A DNA stretch of 64,000 nt from Kosakonia sp. H02 (GTDB taxonomy: Bacteria; Pseudomonadota; Gammaproteobacteria; Enterobacterales; Enterobacteriaceae), in contig CP131915.1 of the NCBI GenBank assembly GCA_030704225.1, forward strand, positions 3,720,001-3,784,000, in the 5' to 3' direction. The position numbers were made by a program, and so were the translations under genes. The notes beneath the pieces were generated by a model. It saw nothing but the letters and a program-made list of their open reading frames with translations. It made no database searches and was not told the origin of the DNA. This document shows, piece after piece, positions 7,294-16,395 of the stretch (its first letter is position 1; each line of letters begins with the position of its first letter).

Positions 7294-8943
7294 TTATTCT
7301 GTGTTAAGGGTTGTTCCTCCCTCTTCCTGGCGTTCATCCGTCCAGATACGCGTAAAGTCCGGCCAGCTTTGCGGAAAGCAAAAAACGTTATGAATACAGG
7401 CTGGCGTCACCAGACGGTAACGCTGGGCAAACAACGGCACAATCCAGCGATGCGCGCTGACGTAGCGCATCATGCGCTTAACGCGCTGGCTGTATCTGGA
7501 TGCCGGCCCCGCATTGATATGATCCAGCAGCCGCAAACCGCGCGACCAGGTTGGCTGCCCCCAAAACCAGGGCCACATCACGCTGTGGCGATAACGCTCT
7601 TCCAGGCTGAATGCTTCGTGTTGTTCAAGGCGCAAAAACCCCAGGCAGAGATCCTGCTCTTCCCAGCTCTCATCCGGCAGTAGCCAGTGCGTGACACTTA
7701 TCGGCTTCATATTTACCGTACAGCCGCGATAACGCAGGCTTTTTGCCAGCTCATCGACCAGCTTTTTCATCTCGGTGGAACGAAAATAGGCAATATTCAG
7801 CGTGCCGGGCAGCAGTGCCTGGGTCGAGGGTTCTTTTTCGGGCTGTAGCCACTCCGGTAACGGCGCGAGCGTCTCTTCCCGTTCCGCCAGTGCACGGCTG
7901 AGTGAAAGAGTAATCAGGCGAATAACCGACTGCTGCGCCAGGTTGACCCGCCCGCGCAGATAATTAAAAGAGAGGTAATAAAACGCGTCGGCGTTATCGT
8001 GGGTGGTAACGGCTTCGGTGGTCAATAACGAACGCGGCGTATCCAGCCGTACCACTGCCGGGAGCGGGGCCGCTGCCAGAGGCGTCTCATAGACAATTTC
8101 ACTGGCTTGTGGCGTTTCACCGTACCAGCCAGGCGCGCGCGTCAGGGTCATTTGCACATCAGAATGGCTACGGAGCTGAAAGGGTCCCAGGCCGATGATG
8201 CCATTTTCCGGGTGCGCAAGGGCATACACCGGGCTGGCAAGCCGGTAGCGCAGCATCACATCCGGCTGGCGCAGGTGCAGGATCAGGACATAATCTTGCT
8301 GGATGACATTCACCACATGCGGCAGGCCAGGGCCGCCCGCATGGCGCTGTAATACCACCTTTAATTGCGCAGGCTCCAGCGGTTCACCGTTATGCCAGAC
8401 CAGACCACGGCGTAGCATAAAATGCCAGCTTAACCCATCATCACTGACGCGAATGGTATGCGCCAACCCTGGAATCGGTTCGACCTGTTCGGGAATATGG
8501 CGCGTCAACCCGGCGTGAACCATTTGCAGAATATGGCGTCCGGCCCGGTCGATATGAATAGAGGGAACCGGAGCCTGAAGCGGGCGATAGAAAGAGATAA
8601 AGTAGCGAAAACCATCGCTGGAATAAAAGGCTGACTCCTTCACGGGCGCATTTTTCACTTCTGTGGAGGGCGCGTCACCACTGCTAAGCAGATTTTCCAG
8701 CGCCGAAACGCTCATCTGGCATTGCAGAACCCCAAGCACGCCGCGACCAGGACGAGAGCGCCAGATTAACCATCCTTGCTCCTGCATCTCATGTAATAGC
8801 GATCGCGCGTAGCGCGAAGTGCAGGCTAACGTGTCGGCAATTTGTGCGAGCGATAGCTCATGCCGGTGCGTACTGTATCTGGAAAGCAGCCGATTATAAC
8901 GGCGCAGCAGGCTCCCCTTTTGGACCGTAGAGTAATAAACCAT
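7294..8943 (-). CDS. SgrR/YbaE-family transcriptional regulator with solute-binding domain
   Basis: The 549-aa product has the COG4533 layout. An N-terminal winged-helix domain (about residues 10-75, ELSLAQIADTLACTSRYARS then a wing) is followed by a long domain related to the oligopeptide-binding SBP_bac_5 family (about 100-520; RHILQMVHAGLTRH and GLSWHFMLRRGLVWHNGEPL are typical). There is no signal peptide, so it acts in the cytoplasm as a ligand-responsive DNA-binding protein, like SgrR (sugar-phosphate stress) and YbaE. Similarity to each is moderate, so I give no symbol. No SgrS-like sRNA is divergent from it as it would be at true sgrR. It stands alone. Confidence 0.8.
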   Translation of the reverse strand: MVYYSTVQKGSLLRRYNRLLSRYSTHRHELSLAQIADTLACTSRYARSLLHEMQEQGWLIWRSRPGRGVLGVLQCQMSVSALENLLSSGDAPSTEVKNAPVKESAFYSSDGFRYFISFYRPLQAPVPSIHIDRAGRHILQMVHAGLTRHIPEQVEPIPGLAHTIRVSDDGLSWHFMLRRGLVWHNGEPLEPAQLKVVLQRHAGGPGLPHVVNVIQQDYVLILHLRQPDVMLRYRLASPVYALAHPENGIIGLGPFQLRSHSDVQMTLTRAPGWYGETPQASEIVYETPLAAAPLPAVVRLDTPRSLLTTEAVTTHDNADAFYYLSFNYLRGRVNLAQQSVIRLITLSLSRALAEREETLAPLPEWLQPEKEPSTQALLPGTLNIAYFRSTEMKKLVDELAKSLRYRGCTVNMKPISVTHWLLPDESWEEQDLCLGFLRLEQHEAFSLEERYRHSVMWPWFWGQPTWSRGLRLLDHINAGPASRYSQRVKRMMRYVSAHRWIVPLFAQRYRLVTPACIHNVFCFPQSWPDFTRIWTDERQEEGGTTLNTE

Positions 8944-9092
8944 TGGTTTTTACCATGATTAAAAAGCGTGGCCAGAGAGAAAAATAAACATCGGTGGGAA
9001 TAAGATTAAATATAGCAGATAAGAAAAATCTTACGATTATCTGCATCTGACCTGGCGGCTATTGAGAATATTCATCTTTTTTTATGCCGGGC

Positions 9093-9118
9093 GAAACTTT
9101 TGCGCACTCAGCAACGAA
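9093..9118 (+). promoter_or_regulatory. Candidate ECF-sigma promoter of the redox operon
   Basis: GAAAC (9093-9097), a 17-bp spacer and CGAA (9115-9118) lie 44 bp before the peroxiredoxin start. Many ECF sigma factors use GGAAC-like -35 and CG-containing -10 elements with this spacing, and the operon encodes its own ECF sigma factor, so autoregulation is plausible. The match is by eye and unsupported by a motif score. Confidence 0.35.
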
Positions 9119-9161
9119 CTGTTGATGAGCGAGAAAAAACTTAACTCCACAGGAGCGCAAC

Positions 9162-9713
9162 ATGTCCCCGATAAAAAAACTGCTTTTGAGCTTCTCTGCC
9201 ATCGCATTACTTAACATCGCCACGGCACAAGCCGCTCTGCCCACCGGTTCGCAGGCCCCCGATTTTCAGTTGCAGGGCGCGCTCGCCGGTAAACCGCTAA
9301 CCTTCTCTTTACAGCAGGCGCTGCAAAAAGGCCCGGTGGTGCTCTACTTCTTCCCGGCAGCGTTCAGCAAAGGCTGCACTATTGAAGCCCATGCCTTTGC
9401 CGAAGCGACGGATGATTTCAAAAAACTGGGCGCGACGGTGGTTGGCGTCACCGCGGGTAACACCGATCAGGTGGATGAGTTTTCCAAACTGGAGTGCCGC
9501 GATAAATTCACCGTCACCGCCGATCCCGGTGCAAAAGTGGCGGCGCAGTACGACAGCATCATGCAGATGAACGGCAAAACCCTCTCTGACCGCACCTCTT
9601 ACGTTATCGCGCCGGACGGTAAAATCCTGCTGAGCTACACTGACAGAAACCCGGAAACGCATATCCAGAAAACGATGGACGCGGTGAAACAGTATGCGAA
9701 ATCCCATTCGTAA
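9162..9713 (+). CDS. Periplasmic peroxiredoxin (AhpC/TSA/BCP type)
   Basis: This 183-aa protein starts with a signal peptide (hydrophobic residues 7-25, ending TAQA) and continues with a thioredoxin-fold peroxiredoxin domain. GPVVLYFFPAAFSKGCTIEA carries the peroxidatic cysteine C72 in a Px3SxxC variant of the family Px3TxxC motif. C112 (KLECRDKF) could be the resolving cysteine. It should reduce peroxides in the periplasm. A good AGGAG ribosome site precedes the ATG. It is the first gene of a four-gene unit whose second gene encodes a DsbD-like reductase that could regenerate it. This fits the known ScsB/peroxiredoxin pairs of other proteobacteria, which is my basis for the functional link. 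Confidence 0.88.
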   Translation: MSPIKKLLLSFSAIALLNIATAQAALPTGSQAPDFQLQGALAGKPLTFSLQQALQKGPVVLYFFPAAFSKGCTIEAHAFAEATDDFKKLGATVVGVTAGNTDQVDEFSKLECRDKFTVTADPGAKVAAQYDSIMQMNGKTLSDRTSYVIAPDGKILLSYTDRNPETHIQKTMDAVKQYAKSHS

Positions 9714-9740
9714 CTCACCCCTTTCTGCCAGAGAATCGTT

Positions 9741-10961
9741 ATGTTAACCGCCATGCTCGCCGCCTTCACAGGCGGCATTATTCTCAACTTTATGCCCTGC
9801 GTGTTTCCGATAGTTTCGTTAAAAGCGCTGGGTTTGCTGCGCCATACGCAAAACCCGGCGCAAACCCGCAAAGAGGGTCTCGGCTTTTTACTGGGCACCG
9901 TCGCGACCATGCTGGTTCTCGCCGGGATCTTACTGGCGCTACGCGCCGGAGGAACCGCTGTTGGCTGGGGGTTTCAGCTCCAGTCGCCCGTGGTTATCGC
10001 CGCGCTCGCGCTGGTGGTGCTGGCCGCCACGCTTAATTTGCTCGGCGTGTTTGAAGTCGGGCTTTCGGTGCAGCGGGCCGGTGAAATTACCGTGGAGCGC
10101 GGCGCATTTACCCGCGCGGCGCTGACCGGTGCGTTGTCGATTATTGTTGCCACGCCCTGCGCCGCCCCGTTTATGGCGGGCGCGATTGGCTACGCGCTGG
10201 TGCAGCCGCCCGCCGTGGCGCTGGCGATTTTCTTCGCCCTCGCGCTCGGCTTTGCCGCGCCGTTTAGCCTGATTTCGCTCTTTCCGGCGCTCGGTAAATG
10301 GCTGCCGCGTCCCGGCGCGTGGATGAACACGTTAAAACGCGGGCTGGCCTTCCCGATGTTTGGTGCATTCGGCTGGCTGGTGTGGGTACTGGCGCAGCAG
10401 GCGGGAACGACCGCGCTGGCGGCGATGCTTGCCGCGTCGGTGGTGGTGAGTTTTGCCGTCTGGCTGTACGGCATGGCGCAACAGCGCCGTTTCGCCGGAC
10501 GCGGGTATAAAGCGCTGTTCGCCGTCACCGCGGCGCTGCTGCTCGCCGCCATTGTGCCGCTGCCCTCGGCGGTGAAAAGTTCATCCGCGCTGGCGTCAAA
10601 CAATATTGAAGAGATGAAATGGTCGCCGCAAACGGTCGCCGACAATCGCGGCCACGGTAAAGCGATTTTTGTTAATTTCACCGCCTCCTGGTGCATCACC
10701 TGTCAGGTAAATGAGAAAACATCGCTCTCCACCCAGGCGGTGAAAACCGCGCTGGCGAAAACCGGCACGCTCTATATGGTGGCCGATTCGACAAAATTTA
10801 ACGCCGATATTGATGATGCGCTCAGCGAACTGGGCCAGGGCAGCCTGCCGCTGTATGTGGTCTACCCGGCGGATGGCAGTGCGCCGAAAATTTTACCCCA
10901 GGTGCTCACGCCGTCGATTGTGGTTAACGCATTGACGCAGGCCAGTGGCAAAAAAACCTGA
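9741..10961 (+). CDS. DsbD/ScsB-like membrane thiol reductase with C-terminal thioredoxin domain
   Basis: The 406-aa protein has eight or so membrane segments (about residues 5-275), with two cysteines in the positions used by DsbD to carry electrons across the membrane: C20 in NFMPCVFP and C140 in ATPCAAPF. A periplasmic thioredoxin-like domain follows with a CxxC motif (TASWCITC, C318/C321). It lacks the N-terminal immunoglobulin-like DsbD-alpha domain, so it is shorter than DsbD (about 565 aa) and delivers electrons straight to its partner. It probably moves electrons from cytoplasmic thioredoxin to the peroxiredoxin encoded 27 bp upstream. The sigma factor follows 9 bp after its stop. Confidence 0.9.
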   Translation: MLTAMLAAFTGGIILNFMPCVFPIVSLKALGLLRHTQNPAQTRKEGLGFLLGTVATMLVLAGILLALRAGGTAVGWGFQLQSPVVIAALALVVLAATLNLLGVFEVGLSVQRAGEITVERGAFTRAALTGALSIIVATPCAAPFMAGAIGYALVQPPAVALAIFFALALGFAAPFSLISLFPALGKWLPRPGAWMNTLKRGLAFPMFGAFGWLVWVLAQQAGTTALAAMLAASVVVSFAVWLYGMAQQRRFAGRGYKALFAVTAALLLAAIVPLPSAVKSSSALASNNIEEMKWSPQTVADNRGHGKAIFVNFTASWCITCQVNEKTSLSTQAVKTALAKTGTLYMVADSTKFNADIDDALSELGQGSLPLYVVYPADGSAPKILPQVLTPSIVVNALTQASGKKT

Positions 10962-10970
10962 AGGCGGACG

Positions 10971-11522
10971 ATGGCAAAACGAGAAACAGCGCGGGACGAA
11001 TGGCCGCAACTGATGGCGCAAGCCCAGGCGGGCGACAGCCAGGCCTACACGCGGCTGCTTAAAGCGCTGGTGCCGGTCATTCGCTCGCTTGCGCGTAAGC
11101 AGATTGCCGATGACGTGCTGATAGAAGATGTCATTCAGGATGTGCTGCTTACGCTGCACCGGGTTCGCCACACCTACGATCCCGCCGCACCTTTTTTGCC
11201 GTGGTTAATGGCGATTACCCATGCCCGTGCGGTGGATGCCCTGCGCAAGCGCGGTCGCCACCAGCAGCGGGAAGTGGACGCTGTTCAGGGTGATGACCCC
11301 CTTTTCAGCGCTGGTGCAGAACCGCCGCAGGATGAGTTATCCCATCTGCTGAATCAGCTTCCGGCGCGCCAGCGCCAGGTTATCGAACATGTCCACCTGC
11401 GGGAAATGAGCCTTGCAGAGACCGCGACGCGCAACAATTTAACGGTTTCCGCCGTTAAGTCGCTGCTGCACCGCGCATTGAGTAATCTTCGTCGGTTAGG
11501 AGCGCATCATGGCCGATCATGA
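10971..11522 (+). CDS. ECF-family RNA polymerase sigma factor
   Basis: This 183-aa protein has the two-domain ECF sigma layout. Region 2 covers about residues 25-95 (VIRSLARKQIADDVLIEDVI then QDVLLTLHRVRHTY). Region 4 covers about 125-175 (LPARQRQVIEHVHLREMSLA and NLTVSAVKSLLHRALSNLRR, the helix-turn-helix that reads the -35 element). There is no region 1 or 3. Its 3' end overlaps the NrsF-type gene by 14 bp, the usual translational coupling of an ECF sigma with its anti-sigma. By analogy with SigF/NrsF of Caulobacter it should respond to oxidative or metal stress at the envelope and drive this same operon. Confidence 0.92.
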   Translation: MAKRETARDEWPQLMAQAQAGDSQAYTRLLKALVPVIRSLARKQIADDVLIEDVIQDVLLTLHRVRHTYDPAAPFLPWLMAITHARAVDALRKRGRHQQREVDAVQGDDPLFSAGAEPPQDELSHLLNQLPARQRQVIEHVHLREMSLAETATRNNLTVSAVKSLLHRALSNLRRLGAHHGRS

Positions 11523-12141
11523 GTTGTTAATTGAAAAATTGAGCCGTTCTGTTGAACCGGTCAAACGCCCGTGGCAACCGGGCTGGCGTGTCGTAAGCTG
11601 GCTCGCCGTCGCGTTACCATGCGGGATCGTCGCCAGTTTATGGCTTAACAGAGCGCTGACCGACTGGTCGCAGTCCGGCGCGCCGTGGGTCATGGCTCAA
11701 CTGCTGCTGACCTTTGCCACCGGCACGCTGGCGATTCGCAATGCGTTTTTGCTGAGCATTGCCGGGCGGCGTCCGCTCGGCTGGCGCTGGTTTATGCCGC
11801 TGGTGAGCGTCTGGCTCGCCAGCACGCTGGTCAATCTGCATTTGCATCACACATTTGCGGCGGGCGGCGTTGAAGGGCCAAACTGCTACCTGTTTATGCT
11901 GGTGGTCAGCGTACCGATGGCGGCGATTGTGGTGGGTTATCTGCGCCGCACACGCACGCTGTTTCCCGCCCGCAGCCTGGGCGCAGCGGGCGCGGGTGTC
12001 GCTTGTATGGCGCTGACGCTGTTGTCGCTATGCCATCCAACGCATATCAGCGTGGCGGATCTGTTAGGGCATCTCGCCGCCATCGGCACGATTGTGCTGC
12101 TGACTATTGTGCTCGGTTACCGCTGGGTTTCCCTGCCCTGA
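11509..12141 (+). CDS. NrsF-type (DUF1109) integral-membrane anti-sigma factor
   Basis: The 210-aa product has a short cytoplasmic N-terminus and six hydrophobic segments (about residues 25-45, 58-82, 92-112, 124-145, 157-175, 186-206), with conserved-looking cysteines C126 (EGPNCYLFM) and C175 (SLCHPTH). This matches the DUF1109/NrsF family, whose members hold an ECF sigma at the membrane and release it when paired cysteines sense chromate, cadmium or oxidants. That role is known for the family; for this protein it is inferred from layout and from the overlap with the sigma gene. It ends the operon and converges on the ABC ATPase gene with no space between them. Confidence 0.85.
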   Translation: MADHELLIEKLSRSVEPVKRPWQPGWRVVSWLAVALPCGIVASLWLNRALTDWSQSGAPWVMAQLLLTFATGTLAIRNAFLLSIAGRRPLGWRWFMPLVSVWLASTLVNLHLHHTFAAGGVEGPNCYLFMLVVSVPMAAIVVGYLRRTRTLFPARSLGAAGAGVACMALTLLSLCHPTHISVADLLGHLAAIGTIVLLTIVLGYRWVSLP

Positions 12142-13215
12142 TCACCCCTTTTTCGGGAAGATCCATAGCTGCTCGGCGGGCAGCACCACGCGGTAGTTCT
12201 GCTCGCCGCGCTGCTGCGTGCCGTAGACGCGCACCACATAGTCATCGACCGGCGTGCGAAACAGGTATTCCCAACGATCGCCCAGATACATGCTGGTAAG
12301 CATGGGCAATTCCAGCGAGTTGTCCTGTGGCGAATCCGCCAGGCGCAGGCTCTCAACGCGGATCACCGCGGTAGCTTCCTGCCCGACGCTCACGCCGGGA
12401 CCGGCGATCCCCCACAGCGACCACTGCGCGCCTTCGATGCGCGCTTTGCCGTTAACCACCTCGCTCACCTTGCCATGCAGGCGGTTGTTGCTGCCCATAA
12501 ACTCAGCGGTAAACAGCGTTGAAGGCTTGCTGTACATCTCCTGCGGCGTGCCCTGCTGTTCAATCACACCGTTATTGAGCAGCAGGATGCGATCGGAAAT
12601 CGCCATCGCTTCGTTCTGGTCGTGGGTGACCATCAACGCCGACAAACCGAGTTTGACGATAAGCTCGCGCAGGAACACCCGCGCCTCTTCGCGCAGCTTG
12701 GCATCAAGGTTAGAGAGTGGTTCATCAAGCAGGATAACCGGCGGGTTGTAGACCAGCGCCCGGCCAATTGCCACGCGCTGTTGCTGGCCGCCGGAAAGCT
12801 GGTGCGGATGGCGCTTGCCGAGTGCCCCAAGGCCAAGCTGGTCGAGCACCGTTTGCACCCGTTGGGTGATTTCCGACGAAGAGACTTTGCGCAGCTTCAG
12901 CGGGTACGCGACGTTCTCGAACACGGTTTTATGCGGCCACAACGCATAGGACTGAAACACCAGCCCGAGGTTGCGCTCTTCTGCCGGGACTTCGCTGCGC
13001 GGTGTGCCGTCATAGACCACGTTGTTACCAATGGTAATGCGCCCCTGGGTCGGTTTTTCCAGCCCGGCGACTGCGCGCAGCAACGTGGTTTTGCCGCTGC
13101 CGGACGGGCCAAGCAGTGACACCACTTCGCCGCGCTTCAGATCCATGGATACGCCTTTTAACACCGGATTGTCGCCGTACGTCAGGTGCAGGTTCTCTAC
13201 CGATAGCTCAATCAT
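12142..13215 (-). CDS. ABC importer ATPase, ferric/AfuC type
   Basis: The 357-aa protein has all ATPase signatures: Walker A GPSGSGKTT (about residue 36), Q-loop VFQSYALWP, ABC signature LSGGQQQRVA, Walker B VILLDEPLSNLD and H-loop VTHD. A C-terminal TOBE-like regulatory region (about 240-357) follows. The family is FbpC/AfuC/PotA (COG3842). It overlaps the permease gene by 8 bp and is the last gene of a binding protein-permease-ATPase operon. The substrate could be ferric iron, a sugar phosphate (as shown for AfuABC) or a phosphonate; the sequence alone does not decide. Confidence 0.9.
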   Translation of the reverse strand: MIELSVENLHLTYGDNPVLKGVSMDLKRGEVVSLLGPSGSGKTTLLRAVAGLEKPTQGRITIGNNVVYDGTPRSEVPAEERNLGLVFQSYALWPHKTVFENVAYPLKLRKVSSSEITQRVQTVLDQLGLGALGKRHPHQLSGGQQQRVAIGRALVYNPPVILLDEPLSNLDAKLREEARVFLRELIVKLGLSALMVTHDQNEAMAISDRILLLNNGVIEQQGTPQEMYSKPSTLFTAEFMGSNNRLHGKVSEVVNGKARIEGAQWSLWGIAGPGVSVGQEATAVIRVESLRLADSPQDNSLELPMLTSMYLGDRWEYLFRTPVDDYVVRVYGTQQRGEQNYRVVLPAEQLWIFPKKG

Positions 13216-14977
13216 GTAATTTCACTCCAAAGCGCAGGGCCACACCAAGACCAATGACCACCAGCAGAATATTGATAAACGAGAGGGCCGCGACAATATC
13301 AATCGCCCCCGCCGCCCACAGCGACACCAGCATCGAGCCGATGGTTTCGGTCCCGGGCGAGAGCAGGTACACCCCGGTCGAGTACTCGCGCTCAAAAATC
13401 AAAAACATCAGCAGCCAGGAGCCAATCAGGCCATAGCGCGACAGCGGGATCGTCACGTGACGCGTGACCTGCCCGCCGGTTGCGCCCGTGCTGCGCGCCG
13501 CCTCTTCCAGCTCCGGCCCCACTTGTAACAAGGTGGAGGAAATCAGCCGCAGCCCATAGGCCATCCACACCACGGTGTAGGCCAGCCAGACGCTGAAAAT
13601 GGTGTTACGCAGGGATCGCAGCCAGACAATCAGGTTTTCGCGCAGCCACTCCGCCACCGGTAATCCTGACAGCCAGCCGTTTTTCAGCGACTGGTCGAGC
13701 CACATCGGTAAAAACAGAAACACCCACAAAAACGCCAGACCCGCCAGCAGCCCCGGTACCGCGCGGGGAACCAGCACGCTGTAATCCAGAAAGCGCGTAA
13801 CGTTATCGTGCTTGCGGTGCATGGCAATGCCAACAAACAGATAGCAGACCACCGCCAGCGCGCCGCCGAAAACGCCGATTGCCATTGAGTTGACGATGGC
13901 GCGCAGCAAGTTAGGCTGCTGCCAGATATTGCGGAAGGTATCGAGCGACACTTCATCCCACAGTGAAACGCCAACGCCCCAGTTCGAAATAAACGCCCGC
14001 AGCACAACGCCAATCAGCGGCACGCCAATGGTGACGGTCAACCAGGCGACCACCACCGCACCAGCCACCCAGCGCCATTTCCCCAGCGGCAGCGCCCGCG
14101 CCTGCGAGGCTTTGCCTTTCATGGTGACAAAGCGGTTGGCGGTGCGCATCAAGCGGCGTTGCAGCATCACCAGCGGAATAGTGATACAGATAAGCACCAC
14201 CGCCACGGCGGCCATTAAGTGATAAGACGGCGTGCCGAGTTTGTTGGTCAGCTTATAGAGATAGGTCGCCAGCACCATGTTGCCTTCGGGATCGCCAAGC
14301 ACCAGCATCAGGCCGAACACTTCCAGCCCGAGGAAAAAGAGCAGCACGCAGGCGTACAAAATGGAGGGGCGCACCATCGGCAGGCTAACCGCTGTCATCA
14401 CCTGCAACGGCGACGCGCCGACGGTACGCGCGGCCTCTTCCACATCCGACCCGACACTGCGCAGCGCCGAGGAGATATAGAGATACGCGTGGGGAACGTG
14501 CGTCAGCCCGGCAATCACCACGATGCTGAACATCGAATAGATGTTCCACGGCACGAAGCCGATCAGTTGCTGCGCCCACTGCGACAAAAAGCCCACCGGC
14601 CCGGCGGACACCACATAGCCAAACCCCAGCACCATCGGCGAGACAAAGATGGGCACGAGGATCAACGGCTCAATAAACCGGCGGCCAGGTAAGTCGGTGC
14701 GCACCATCAAAAAGGCGAGAATACCGCCAAGCGGAATGGCGATAAACACCAGGCCAAACGCCAGAATAAAGCCGGATTTCAGCGCCAGATAAAAATCCGG
14801 GTCAGTAAAAATAAAGGCGAAGGATTCGAGACTCAGCTCTTTGGTGCGGGAGAAGAACGGGGCCGAAAGAAAACTCTGTACGACGATAAATAACAGCGGA
14901 ACGTAAATCACCAGAGCAGTGATAAGGACAATGACGCCGCGCGGTAACCCCTGCCATTTTCTGCGCACGATATTCAT
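13208..14977 (-). CDS. ABC importer permease, two fused permease domains (FbpB/AfuB type)
   Basis: At 589 aa this permease carries two copies of the six-helix BPD_transp_1 unit (about residues 60-280 and 340-580) in one chain. Each has an EAA loop: DVEEAARTVGASPLQVMTAV and ELEEAARSTGATGGQVTRHV. Fused permeases of this type pair with FbpA/AfuA-like binding proteins and a homodimeric ATPase, which are exactly its neighbours. It sits in the inner membrane and starts about 80 bp after the binding-protein gene. Confidence 0.92.
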   Translation of the reverse strand: MNIVRRKWQGLPRGVIVLITALVIYVPLLFIVVQSFLSAPFFSRTKELSLESFAFIFTDPDFYLALKSGFILAFGLVFIAIPLGGILAFLMVRTDLPGRRFIEPLILVPIFVSPMVLGFGYVVSAGPVGFLSQWAQQLIGFVPWNIYSMFSIVVIAGLTHVPHAYLYISSALRSVGSDVEEAARTVGASPLQVMTAVSLPMVRPSILYACVLLFFLGLEVFGLMLVLGDPEGNMVLATYLYKLTNKLGTPSYHLMAAVAVVLICITIPLVMLQRRLMRTANRFVTMKGKASQARALPLGKWRWVAGAVVVAWLTVTIGVPLIGVVLRAFISNWGVGVSLWDEVSLDTFRNIWQQPNLLRAIVNSMAIGVFGGALAVVCYLFVGIAMHRKHDNVTRFLDYSVLVPRAVPGLLAGLAFLWVFLFLPMWLDQSLKNGWLSGLPVAEWLRENLIVWLRSLRNTIFSVWLAYTVVWMAYGLRLISSTLLQVGPELEEAARSTGATGGQVTRHVTIPLSRYGLIGSWLLMFLIFEREYSTGVYLLSPGTETIGSMLVSLWAAGAIDIVAALSFINILLVVIGLGVALRFGVKLHD

Positions 14978-15060
14978 AGCGATTCCCTGTGATCAGGTCG
15001 GTCTTAAAACATGAAAAGGTTGTGCGTTAAAAAGAAATTAGCGCACAACCGATAGGGATC

Positions 15061-16149
15061 TTATTTCGCGGCGGCCGTGCGCCACTGTTTAATAAATTCA
15101 AGACGTTTTTTCGGCTCCAGATACTCCAGCAGCGATTCATCAACCGGGATCGGTTTTAGCGCATCGCCGAGTAATTTGGTCATGCCGTCGATATCATTGT
15201 TGCCTTCAATATCATTGCGCAGCGAGGGAATATCCGCCTGGCTTGCGAGTATGCTTTGCCCTTTTTCCGACAGCACATAGTCGAACCACAATTTTGCTGC
15301 ATTGCTGTGTTCGGCTTCGGCGCTAATAAAGGAGACGCGCGACAGCACCAGCACATAATCTTTCGGGTAGGAGATGCCGAGTGATTTATCCCCTTTCGCC
15401 CGTGCTTCGGCATAAGAGCCCAGGATGTTGTAACCAATCAGGTTTTCGCCAGAGGAGACGCGCTCCATCATGGTGCCAGTGGAAGATTGCACCGTCAGCC
15501 CGCCTTTGGCGATATCGGCCAGATGGGTGAAATAGTCTTTATCGTGTTTGCTGTCTTCAACGGCCAGCATAAAACCGAGCCCCGATTTTTCGATATCGTA
15601 AGTGGTGACTTTATTTTTGAATTTATCGGTCTGGCTGGCGATGAGTTTTGCCAGCGCGGTGTGGGAGTCCGGCACATCGCTTTGCGGGATCAGGCGTTTG
15701 TTATAGATAAAGACAACCGGTTCATAGGTGGTGCCATAGGCTTTGTTTTGCCACACCGCCCATTTGGGTAATTTGCTCTGCTCCGGCGAAGCGTATTCAT
15801 CGGCATAGTCTGTTGCCAGCTTCAGCGCGGTATCCATCGACGAGCTCCAGACCACATCGCCGCTGCCGCCGCCGGAAGCCTGTTCGCTGAGATAACGGTT
15901 ATACAGTTCGGTACTGTTCATATCGTTATATTCAACTTTGATGCCCGGATATTGCGCTTCAAAACCTTTAATCAGTGGGCCAGCAGCTTTAGTGTCGGTG
16001 GTGGAGTAGATAACTACTTTGCCCTCTTTGGTGCCGGCGTCGACGATTTTTTGATAATCCGCCGGGTAGCCCTGAGGGACTGCGGCCAGTGCGGCACTGG
16101 AAAAGAGCATCGCCAGCACACCGGCCAGAACTGTTATTTTCTTATCCAT
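15061..16149 (-). CDS. Periplasmic substrate-binding protein, FbpA/AfuA type
   Basis: The start at 16149 (AAGGGG seven bases upstream) gives a 362-aa precursor with a clear signal peptide (MDKKITVLAGVLAMLFSSAA, cleavage after ALA). The mature part belongs to the family 1/6 ferric-type binding proteins: EGKVVIYSTTDTKAAGPLIK at the N-terminus, then GDVVWSSSMDTALKLATDYA. It lacks the paired tyrosines typical of true ferric-binding FbpA near the C-terminus, as far as I can see by eye. This keeps the hexose-phosphate AfuA option open. It is the first gene of the importer operon. Confidence 0.85.
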   Translation of the reverse strand: MDKKITVLAGVLAMLFSSAALAAVPQGYPADYQKIVDAGTKEGKVVIYSTTDTKAAGPLIKGFEAQYPGIKVEYNDMNSTELYNRYLSEQASGGGSGDVVWSSSMDTALKLATDYADEYASPEQSKLPKWAVWQNKAYGTTYEPVVFIYNKRLIPQSDVPDSHTALAKLIASQTDKFKNKVTTYDIEKSGLGFMLAVEDSKHDKDYFTHLADIAKGGLTVQSSTGTMMERVSSGENLIGYNILGSYAEARAKGDKSLGISYPKDYVLVLSRVSFISAEAEHSNAAKLWFDYVLSEKGQSILASQADIPSLRNDIEGNNDIDGMTKLLGDALKPIPVDESLLEYLEPKKRLEFIKQWRTAAAK

Positions 16150-16346
16150 GAACAAACCCCTTGGTCTCATTTTTTAAACACAAATTTAACATATAGCGCT
16201 TCAGCCACCCGTTGCAACGCGGCGGGTTCTTTTTTGCGGGTTTTGTGACATGGGTGTGATTTAAAAAGAGAAACCTGCAATTTCCCTATGAAATCGCGGC
16301 ATTTTATCCAATTCAGGCAAGAACCTGGGGAAGAGAAATAAACAAA

Positions 16347-16375
16347 AGCGCGGCGGGGTTTATTCCAGCCGCGCT
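16347..16375 (-). terminator. Terminator of the vgrG operon
   Basis: AGCGCGGC (16347-16354) and GCCGCGCT (16368-16375) form an 8-bp GC-rich stem. On the minus strand it is followed by TTTGTTTA. It lies about 20 bp after the stop of the small membrane-protein gene. Confidence 0.75.
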
Positions 16376-16395
16376 AATGAGTCAGTAAGGTTAAT

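Noticed and set aside
7294..8943. True sgrR with a divergent sgrS RNA
   Set aside because: Similarity to SgrR and YbaE is only moderate, and no SgrS-like sequence or sgrT frame was found upstream in 8944-9161.
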